9,832 bases of DNA. It comes from JBFWNZ01 sp050250795 (lineage in GTDB: Bacteria > Pseudomonadota > Alphaproteobacteria > UBA8366). The notes below the pieces were generated by a model. The model saw only the letters and a list, made by a program, of their open reading frames with translations, had not been told where the DNA came from and searched no databases. The position numbers and the translations under genes were made by a program. Of the stretch, positions 1-5,635 are shown one piece after another (position 1 is the stretch's first letter; every line of letters begins with the position of its first letter). The stretch is from contig JBFWNZ010000131.1 of the NCBI GenBank assembly GCA_050250795.1, positions 1 to 9,832 on the forward strand. Direction: 5' to 3'.

Positions 1-327
1 CGAGGTGCCGGTCGAGACGAGAAGAGCGGTCAGCACGAAGGGCCAGAGATAGCCGGTGGCGCCGAATGCCAGACCGATCAGGACCATGATCAACCCCGCC
101 TGGCTGATCCGCAGGCCGCCATAGCGGCGGATGAAATTGCCGCAGCCCATGGTGGAGACGACCTGCCCCACCGCGGCGAGGCTCACATAGACCCCGGCAT
201 AGGCCGCCGACACACCGAGATCGGGAATGGCCGCCGGCGCAACGATGGGCACGGCCGATTTCGCCGTGGTCGCCAGCGACTGCTGGAAGAACATCGAGAC
301 GAGGGCGAGAAGGAGCGGGCTTTTCAC
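1..327 (-). CDS. MFS transporter, N-terminal part (cut by window edge)
   Basis: This is the N-terminal 109 residues of a major facilitator superfamily permease, an inner membrane secondary transporter; the substrate cannot be told from this fragment. The reverse strand reads VKSPLLLALVSMFFQQSLATT at its start. Hydrophobic segments follow at about residues 4-20, 38-55, 71-90 and 90-106. Between the second and third lies GNFIRRYGG, a loop resembling MFS motif A (glycine, basic pair, glycine). The start chosen is GTG at 325-327, because an in-frame stop (TAG) lies about 60 nt upstream with no ATG between. An internal ATG at 292-294 is a possible alternative, but it would cut into the first membrane helix. 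No strong ribosome binding site precedes either. The gene begins 85 nt after the receiver gene on the same strand, with no clear terminator between, so it could be read through from that operon or be independent. The family call is fairly sure; the subfamily is not. Confidence 0.75.
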   Translation of the reverse strand, partial: MKSPLLLALVSMFFQQSLATTAKSAVPIVAPAAIPDLGVSAAYAGVYVSLAAVGQVVSTMGCGNFIRRYGGLRISQAGLIMVLIGLAFGATGYLWPFVLTALLVSTGTS

Positions 328-412
328 GCGGCGCGTCGGAGAATTCGATGCAGATGGACCGGACGAGGAGCGCCCATACTACACGGCCTGTGCAGGAGAG
401 CCAGCCTCGGTG

Positions 413-808
413 CTAATCGCGCTCGAACGGCGCGTCGTTCTGCGCCTGTGTCAGGACACGTTGCAGATCGTCCAGTCCGAAGGGCTTGGCCAGAACGGCA
501 TGCGCCCCCAACCGCTCGGCGAACCGCAAAAAATCCAGGTTCCGTGTCGGGCCGCCGCCCGACATCGCGATGATCTTGATCTCGCGATGACTGCGACGGA
601 TTTCCATGATCGTCTCGATCCCCTCCTTTTCGGGCATGATGATGTCGGTCAGGACGACATCGGGGACGATCTCGCGCAGTTTCTGGATGCCTTCCACGCC
701 ATTGCCGGCCGTCGTCACGCGATGGCCGAGGCGTCCAAGCATCGCTTCGACGGTCACTCGCACGGGTGGGTCGTCGTCGATCAGCAGAATATGCAATGTC
801 TTTCCCAC
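413..808 (-). CDS. Single-domain response regulator (CheY-like receiver)
   Basis: A 131-residue stand-alone receiver domain with no output domain; it would act by protein contact or as a phosphate shuttle in the cytoplasm. The acidic cluster DDD is at residues 11-13 (LLIDDD), the phospho-acceptor is D55 (LTDIIMP), the switch Ser is S83 (AMSGGG) and the conserved Lys is K108 (AKPF), so all catalytic receiver residues are present. The start is GTG at 806-808, which gives a normal receiver N-terminus (VGKTLHILLIDDD); a strong ribosome binding site is not visible. It starts 19 nt after the stop of the receiver-EAL gene, in the same direction, so the two are almost certainly co-transcribed with the hybrid kinase upstream. 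Its likely partner is that kinase. Length is normal for the family. The specific output is unknown. Confidence 0.93.
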   Translation of the reverse strand: MGKTLHILLIDDDPPVRVTVEAMLGRLGHRVTTAGNGVEGIQKLREIVPDVVLTDIIMPEKEGIETIMEIRRSHREIKIIAMSGGGPTRNLDFLRFAERLGAHAVLAKPFGLDDLQRVLTQAQNDAPFERD

Positions 809-827
809 GGCGCGTCAGGTTCCGGGC

Positions 828-2027
828 TCATCCCACGGCGGCCGCCGAACCGTCGTCGGAGGTCTCCATGCGACGCAGCGCCGTCTCCAGATCGACCGCG
901 CGCATCGGCTTTCCGATCAAGTACCCCTGCACCGTATCGACGCGCAGTTCGCGCAGATATGCAAGCGCTTCCGGCGTCTCGACGCCTTCCGCGCACACCT
1001 TCAGGTTCAGGTTGCGTGCAAGGTCCGCGATGGAACGAGCGATAACCCGTGCTTCCTCGCTCGTCTCGATTTCCAGGGTGAAGGATTTGTCGATCTTGAT
1101 CTCCGAAAACGGCAGCCGGAACAGCTGCACCAGCGATGAATACCCGGTTCCGAAATCGTCGATCGAAAGATCGAAGCCCTTCAGACGGAACCGCGCCAGA
1201 ACGTCCATGCTCTTGCAGGCATTGGCCATGGCCGCCGTCTCCGTCACCTCGACCGTCAGCTTCGTGCGATCCACGCCCTGGGCGTCCAGCAACGCCGCGA
1301 TCCGGTCGGGCAGCCCCAGGTCGTCGAGAAGAATCGACGAAACATTCACCGCCACGTTCAGCGGCACCCCCGCAGCCGCCCAGATGCGCATCTGTCGAGC
1401 CACGTCGCGCAAGACCAGATCGGTCAACGGCGCAATCAGGCCGGTACGTTCCGCCAGAGGGATGAATTCCATCGGCGGAATCGTACCGAGCCGGGGATGC
1501 TGCCAGCGGACCAGCGCCTCGACGCCCGTGATACGCTCCCGCCCCTCCTTCAGGCACATCTTGGGCTGATAGGCGACGAAGAACTCGTTGACCGCGATCG
1601 CACGGCGCAGATCGTCTGCGCTTACGCCCGCATCGACCTTCCGCGCAGTGCCCAGCAAGGCTTCCAGTGCGGAAACATCGACAGGCTTCTGCAGCCGGCC
1701 GAGCATCCGCAGCCCTTGCTCCTTTCCGAGCCGTTCGGCGGTCGCCAGCGTCCTCGCATCCACCCCGCTCAACAGCAGGATGGCGGCCTGGCATTTCATG
1801 TCCGACAATTGGCGCAGGAGCGTGACGCCATCCGCAGACGGCATCTGAAGGTCGAGTACGATGACGGTCGGATCGAAACTGCGCATCTTGGCCGACAGCA
1901 TCGTCGGATCGGACAAGGTCGCCGCCACAAACCCCATCCCGTAGGAGACATCGGCAACGAGATCGCAGATGTCTTGTTCGTCATCGACAGCCAACAACCT
2001 GTCCGAATTGTTCTCAGTCTCTGCCAT
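828..2027 (-). CDS. Receiver-EAL response regulator, predicted c-di-GMP phosphodiesterase
   Basis: A 399-residue cytoplasmic protein with an N-terminal receiver (about 10-125) and a C-terminal EAL domain (about 138-385). The receiver has the acidic pair in AVDDEQ, phospho-acceptor D59 (VLDLQMP), S87 and K114 (QKP). The EAL domain keeps the catalytic signature: EAL at 170-172, N228 (NVAVNVSS), E260 and E263 (VEVTET), the DDFGTG motif at 290-295, K314 (IKIDKS), E347/E350 (AEGVET) and Q367 (QGY). It should therefore hydrolyse c-di-GMP to pGpG, with activity gated by phosphorylation. There is no GGDEF domain. The start is ambiguous: ATG at 2027 follows AGG with 6-nt spacing, and an in-frame ATG at 2072 follows GAAGGGA with similar spacing, which would add 15 residues. 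The longest open frame begins at 2198, but this would overlap the kinase gene and is unlikely. The gene lies just downstream of the hybrid kinase and 19 nt before the single receiver. Confidence 0.93.
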   Translation of the reverse strand: MAETENNSDRLLAVDDEQDICDLVADVSYGMGFVAATLSDPTMLSAKMRSFDPTVIVLDLQMPSADGVTLLRQLSDMKCQAAILLLSGVDARTLATAERLGKEQGLRMLGRLQKPVDVSALEALLGTARKVDAGVSADDLRRAIAVNEFFVAYQPKMCLKEGRERITGVEALVRWQHPRLGTIPPMEFIPLAERTGLIAPLTDLVLRDVARQMRIWAAAGVPLNVAVNVSSILLDDLGLPDRIAALLDAQGVDRTKLTVEVTETAAMANACKSMDVLARFRLKGFDLSIDDFGTGYSSLVQLFRLPFSEIKIDKSFTLEIETSEEARVIARSIADLARNLNLKVCAEGVETPEALAYLRELRVDTVQGYLIGKPMRAVDLETALRRMETSDDGSAAAVG

Positions 2028-2100
2028 GTTGAACCTGCCCTCCCCGTTTCCGGCGGTCGCCACCGCCGACATGCGCCGTCCCTTCTTGGCGCCGGGACCG

Positions 2101-5100
2101 TCAGGACGGTCGCGCGGCGGCGCCCTTCGTCTCCAGCAACTCACGCACCCGGCGCGCCAAATCCTGATTGCGGAAGGGTTTGGAGATGAAGCTGACATCC
2201 GACGTCATGGTCCCGTTGCGCGACAGGGCCTCCCGCGGATAGCCGGACATCATCAGAAGCTTCGTCGCCGGCCATCTGGTCCGGACCTGTTCCGCGAGTT
2301 GCGGACCGTTCATGCCGCCGGGCATCACGACATCGGTGATCATCAGATGCACCGGTGCATTCCGTTCGAGAACCTCCAATGCCTCCGCCCCCGATCCCGC
2401 TTGAAGGATGCGATATCCCAGGCCCCGGAGGGTCAGCGTCACCGTCATCCTCACATCGAGGTTGTCTTCGACGATGAGAACCGTCTCTTCGCCGGACGTA
2501 TCCAGTTCGCCGGCGTTGTCCGGTTCAGCAGCATGCGCCGGTTCGTCCGTCTGCGGGAAATACATCCGGACCGTCGTGCCGATCCCAACCTCGCTATAGA
2601 CCGACACATGCCCCCCGGATTGTTTCACGAATCCATAGATCATGCTCAGACCGAGTCCGGTTCCCTTCCCGATCTCTTTTGTCGTAAAGAACGGTTCGAA
2701 TACATGCTCAAGGACGTCGGGCGGAATTCCGGTTCCAGTGTCGGTCACGGCAATCTGAATGTAGTTTCCTGGCTCAACTTCGAGATGATTCATCGAATAA
2801 GAATCGCTCAAATTCTTCTTCGCGATCTCGATTGTCAGCTTGCCGCCATGCGGCATGGCATCGCGCGCATTGATCGCCAGATTGAGCAAAGACGTTTCGA
2901 ACTGACTCACGTCCATCCTCGCGCAGAGACCGGCATCGTGCGATATGACGGCGACTTCGATATTCTCTCCCAGTGTCCGTCGCATCAGCGGCCCTATCTC
3001 CGCCACCATTGCATTCACATCGACAACCGTCGGCTCCAGAACTTGACGCCGCGAGAAAGCAAGCAGCCTTCGCGTAAGATCGCCCCCCCTTTGGGCCGAA
3101 CCCAAGGCCCGACGCGCAAGCGACCGACACCGTTCGTCCATATCCGGCGATCGTTCCAGCAGTTGCAGATTCCCGATGATGACGGTGAGCAGGTTGTTGA
3201 AGTCATGCGCAATTCCTCCGGTCAGCTGACCGACGGCATCCATCTTCTGGATATGATTCAATTGCGCCGTAAGCTGCCGATGCTCGGTGATGTCGGCAAA
3301 GACACCGAGCATTCCGATGACGGTACCTTCCTTGTCCCGCAGCGGCACTTTGCTGGTACGCAGGATGAAGGTTCCTCCGTCCGCCTTTTCCAGCTTCTCT
3401 TCCAGATCGAGAATAGGTTCGCCGGTTCCCATTACTTTAGCGTCTATACTTCGGAAAAACTCTGCGTTCTCATCCGGAACGCCAAGGTCGAAATCCGTCT
3501 TCCCGATCAAATCCTCCGGCGCGTCGAATCCCAGAAACTGGGCAAACCGCGTATTGCAACCGACGAATGTGGATGATCGATCCTTCCAGAACACATATTG
3601 CGGGATCGATTCGATGATATTCTCGATAAGATGCTGCTTCTCCCGCAGTGAAATCTCTCGCCGGATTTCCTCCGTTACATTCCGGCCTGTCGTCCGGTAT
3701 CCGGCGAACCCACCCTGGGAATCGAAGAAAGGCTTTCCATTCGCCAGCAGGCAAAGCCGTTCGCCATCGGGTCGGCGCATCCAGTATCGGAACTCCCGGA
3801 AAGAAAGATGGTTGCGGAACCGCTTCTCCAGGTTCGGCCATGAATTTTCGGCCTCCAGTTCCAGCCAATCTAGTTCCCAGCGCGTGTGCCCAAGGACTTC
3901 CTCTGCCCGGCGTCCGCAGGCCTTCAGGAAATTCTCGGAAACATAGGTAATCCGATAATCCGGCCCGGATTCGGTCAGGTAATCCGAGGCAATGTCGCTG
4001 AAGTCCCGGAACCGTTGTTCGCTCTCGCGCAACGCGTCTTCGGAACTGCGCCGATCGAGCAGCAAGCCGAGTTGCGCCGCGACGGCCCCGATCGTGCCGG
4101 TAAGGCGTTCGTCCGCAAAAACGCCCTTTTCGAACGCGAAAAAGACCAGAACGGCAAGGCAGTCTTCATCCTCGCCAATGACCGGCACCGCCAAAACGCT
4201 TCTAAGACCGCATTCCAGCGCGACTCGATGGCGGCGGAAGACCGAAGGATCGGCTGTCGAGACATCTTCGATGCTCTCGGCCGAACGGCTTTGCCAGACG
4301 CGTCCGAGCAGCCCTTCACCAATCTTGAAGCGATAGTTTTCGCTGAATTCCGAGAACAACCTGGTCCGCGGATCCGCGTTCGACCAGCCGTGACAGATTG
4401 CCAGTTCTTCGCCGCCATCGACGGACCGCCAAGCCTCGCCATAGGGCCATTCCATGCGTTTACAAATGCTGCCGACCACATTGGCCAGCGCCGTCTCGAC
4501 ATCCGGCGCAGCCTGGATCGTCCGCGCGACCTGGATGAGCAACGCGTTCTCGGTCTCTGCCCGCAGTCGCTCGGTCACGTCGCGGACGACGCAGACGATC
4601 CGATGCGGCCGGCCGTCGTCATCGAGTACCGGCGCCTTGGTCGTGGATGTCCATCGCGAGACGCCGTCCGCCGACGACCAACGTCGCACGCGGTCGGTGA
4701 TCGTGACGCCCTCATTCAGAACCCGCTCATCCTCCTCACGGCCCAATCGGCCGAACTCGGCCGGCAGGACTTCTTCCGCCGTGCGGCCGAGCGCCTGCTC
4801 CGGCCGTTCCAAACCCAGATAGCGCACCGCCGCCGAGTTCATTTCGATATAGCGGAAATTCCGGTCCTTGAAATAAACCCCGTCGGGAAGGCTCTCCAGA
4901 AGGTCCCGGAACAGGCGCAATTCGCCCTTCACCGCATCCGTTCGCGCATGATGCTCTGCCGCACGTCGGACGGTTGCCGCAAGTTCGTCTTTATTCCACG
5001 GCCGGGCGACGCAGCCGAAGAGGGTGCCGTCGTTCACGGCCTCGATCACGCTCGCGAAATCCCCCCGCGGGGATACGAGAAGGCGCTCCGCGCGACTGAT

Positions 5101-5334
5101 CGTGCGAACCCCGCGCAGAAATGCGATCCCTTCATCCGCCGAACCGCGCTCGGCAAGAACAACCGCCAGATTCGGCCTTGCACCGAGGACGGCGCGCGCC
5201 TCTTCGGTCGAGCGCACGGGATAGACGTCGAAAAACGGCTTGAGGATATCCGCCGCCGCGCCGCAGCTCGCGGTATCTACATCGAAAACAAGTACGTCCT
5301 GTTTGACCGTGCCAAGCACGCCTGTTCGCTTCAT
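2101..5334 (-). CDS. Soluble PAS/GAF hybrid sensor histidine kinase with N-terminal pseudo-receiver
   Basis: A 1077-residue multidomain kinase with no membrane segment, so a cytoplasmic sensor. Order: degenerate receiver (about 11-130), PAS (140-258), GAF (262-428), PAS (438-560), PAS (568-688), HisKA (695-765), HATPase (805-928) and C-terminal receiver (950-1068). The phospho-accepting H710 is in the H-box GGIAHDFNNLL. The ATP-binding N box includes N818 and N822 (NLAINARDAMP), the G1 box is DTGTGIP (865-871), and the G2 box is GKGTGLGLS (889-897). The final receiver is intact: acidic residues in IVEDN, D1001 (ITDVVMP), S1030 and K1052 (SKPF). The first receiver lacks the acceptor Asp (the site reads VVLAERGS) and has ARPW where KPW is usual. 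No ligand-binding residues in PAS or GAF are diagnostic, so the signal is unknown. The start is ATG at 5332-5334, the first standard start after an upstream in-frame stop; a purine-rich GAGGGAGGAG lies too far upstream to be ideal. The gene heads the leftward operon; its partners are probably the two receivers downstream. Confidence 0.95.
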   Translation of the reverse strand: MKRTGVLGTVKQDVLVFDVDTASCGAAADILKPFFDVYPVRSTEEARAVLGARPNLAVVLAERGSADEGIAFLRGVRTISRAERLLVSPRGDFASVIEAVNDGTLFGCVARPWNKDELAATVRRAAEHHARTDAVKGELRLFRDLLESLPDGVYFKDRNFRYIEMNSAAVRYLGLERPEQALGRTAEEVLPAEFGRLGREEDERVLNEGVTITDRVRRWSSADGVSRWTSTTKAPVLDDDGRPHRIVCVVRDVTERLRAETENALLIQVARTIQAAPDVETALANVVGSICKRMEWPYGEAWRSVDGGEELAICHGWSNADPRTRLFSEFSENYRFKIGEGLLGRVWQSRSAESIEDVSTADPSVFRRHRVALECGLRSVLAVPVIGEDEDCLAVLVFFAFEKGVFADERLTGTIGAVAAQLGLLLDRRSSEDALRESEQRFRDFSDIASDYLTESGPDYRITYVSENFLKACGRRAEEVLGHTRWELDWLELEAENSWPNLEKRFRNHLSFREFRYWMRRPDGERLCLLANGKPFFDSQGGFAGYRTTGRNVTEEIRREISLREKQHLIENIIESIPQYVFWKDRSSTFVGCNTRFAQFLGFDAPEDLIGKTDFDLGVPDENAEFFRSIDAKVMGTGEPILDLEEKLEKADGGTFILRTSKVPLRDKEGTVIGMLGVFADITEHRQLTAQLNHIQKMDAVGQLTGGIAHDFNNLLTVIIGNLQLLERSPDMDERCRSLARRALGSAQRGGDLTRRLLAFSRRQVLEPTVVDVNAMVAEIGPLMRRTLGENIEVAVISHDAGLCARMDVSQFETSLLNLAINARDAMPHGGKLTIEIAKKNLSDSYSMNHLEVEPGNYIQIAVTDTGTGIPPDVLEHVFEPFFTTKEIGKGTGLGLSMIYGFVKQSGGHVSVYSEVGIGTTVRMYFPQTDEPAHAAEPDNAGELDTSGEETVLIVEDNLDVRMTVTLTLRGLGYRILQAGSGAEALEVLERNAPVHLMITDVVMPGGMNGPQLAEQVRTRWPATKLLMMSGYPREALSRNGTMTSDVSFISKPFRNQDLARRVRELLETKGAAARPS

Positions 5335-5389
5335 CGCCAGAATGGTCCGCCGACGAAGCTCCTCCCTCTTACATAAACTGCCTTTCCAT

Positions 5390-5415
5390 CCATGCGGGTC
5401 TTTTGCCCGCTATGG
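5390..5415 (-). other. Inverted repeat near the predicted 5' end of the kinase transcript
   Basis: CCATGCGGG (5390-5398) and CCCGC-T-ATGG (5406-5415) are complementary apart from a single bulged T at 5411, around a 7-nt loop. Read leftward this could form a hairpin at the start of the kinase mRNA, or it could be a protein-binding site. No run of U follows, so a terminator role is not supported. Confidence 0.35.
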
Positions 5416-5416
5416 T

Positions 5417-5444
5417 CGTATCAGGCTGCGCCGAACTTGATTAA
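5417..5444 (-). promoter_or_regulatory. Candidate promoter of the kinase operon
   Basis: Read on the minus strand, TTAATC (5444-5439) lies 16 nt before GATACG (5422-5417), a position suiting -35 and -10 elements and overlapping the CtrA-like box, as is usual at CtrA-activated promoters. The -10 match to consensus is poor (about 3 of 6), so this is a suggestion only. Confidence 0.25.
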
Positions 5445-5456
5445 CGAATAGTTAAT
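5440..5456. promoter_or_regulatory. CtrA-like binding site (TTAA-N7-TTAA)
   Basis: The sequence ATTAACGAATAGTTAAT is a perfect inverted repeat with 6-nt arms and a 5-nt centre. It also contains TTAA, exactly seven bases, then TTAA (5441-5455), the recognition pattern known for CtrA, the cell-cycle and motility response regulator of alphaproteobacteria. It lies about 106 nt from the kinase start and 180 nt from the RTX start. The match is seen directly; binding is inferred. Being AT-rich in a GC-rich genome makes a chance match less likely, though it remains possible. Confidence 0.5.
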
Positions 5457-5471
5457 AACGCGCCTTCACAA

Positions 5472-5485
5472 CTTGTCCGCACAAG
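5472..5485. promoter_or_regulatory. Inverted repeat CTTGT-N4-ACAAG
   Basis: Perfect 5-nt arms around CCGC, overlapping the first base of a GATAAT hexamer (5485-5490) that could be a -10 element for the RTX gene. It could be an operator; arms this short may also arise by chance. Confidence 0.3.
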
Positions 5486-5495
5486 ATAATCCGCC

Positions 5496-5515
5496 TCCGT
5501 TACGGAATAAACGGA
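5496..5515. promoter_or_regulatory. Inverted repeat TCCGTT-N8-AACGGA
   Basis: Perfect 6-nt arms around ACGGAATA. The left arm also pairs locally in TCCGT-T-ACGGA, so the site holds three related half-sites (one TCCGT and two ACGGA). It lies upstream of the RTX gene and resembles an operator in layout. No known regulator is assigned. Confidence 0.35.
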
Positions 5516-5594
5516 CGCCTCCCCGGTCATCCCTGGGGCAAGCCGGCTTCGACGCAACTTCACCGCATCGGCGGCGAACAAAGGCCGGTCCCAT

Positions 5595-5608
5595 CTGCCC
5601 ACGGGCAG
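5595..5608 (+). other. Short stem-loop in the RTX 5' leader
   Basis: CTGCCC and GGGCAG are perfectly complementary around two bases, giving a small hairpin (5 pairs with a CACG loop) that ends 14 nt before the Shine-Dalgarno sequence. It may stabilise the leader or affect translation; it does not cover the ribosome binding site. Confidence 0.3.
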
Positions 5609-5622
5609 CACATTATGGATCC

Positions 5623-5630
5623 AAGGAGGT
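5623..5630 (+). promoter_or_regulatory. Perfect Shine-Dalgarno sequence of the RTX gene
   Basis: AAGGAGGT is fully complementary to the usual 16S rRNA tail and stands 5 nt before ATG at 5636. It decides the start: the in-frame ATG at 5615 lies upstream of this site and would be translated through it. It is the strongest ribosome binding site in the window and suggests high expression of the RTX protein. Confidence 0.88.
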
Positions 5631-5635
5631 ACACG

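Larger units (their letters stand above)
5335..5635. promoter_or_regulatory. Divergent intergenic regulatory region
   Basis: About 300 nt without a convincing gene, separating the leftward kinase operon from the rightward RTX and secretion genes, so it must hold promoters for both. The stretch around 5435-5510 is clearly richer in A and T than its surroundings. It contains a TTAA-N7-TTAA box, at least four short inverted repeats, and the RTX ribosome binding site; these are listed separately. Candidate promoter elements are weak by eye on the plus strand: GATAAT at 5485-5490 could be a -10 element, but no good -35 hexamer sits at 16-18 nt from it. Confidence 0.75.

Noticed and set aside
328..412. 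A possible terminator between the receiver and MFS genes.
   Set aside because: Only short, widely spaced complementary stretches were found and no T-rich run follows on the minus strand.
227..1045. A 272-codon plus-strand frame across the MFS and receiver genes.
   Set aside because: It runs opposite a receiver with every catalytic residue and an MFS start. Its product is Arg/Pro-rich and has no recognisable family.
2073..2198. Extension of the receiver-EAL frame upstream to ATG 2198.
   Set aside because: This would overlap nearly 100 nt of the kinase C-terminal receiver in another frame and add Arg-rich sequence without homology to receivers.
3886..5376. A 496-codon plus-strand frame opposite the hybrid kinase, plus a 535-codon one at 1969-3576.
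   Set aside because: Both are antisense to continuous kinase and EAL domains with intact motifs. Their products are Arg/Pro/His-rich with no domain, typical shadow frames of GC-rich genes.
5615..5635. An ATG at 5615 in frame with the RTX gene, adding seven residues.
   Set aside because: The perfect Shine-Dalgarno at 5623-5630 lies inside this extension and points to ATG 5636; no ribosome binding site precedes 5615.
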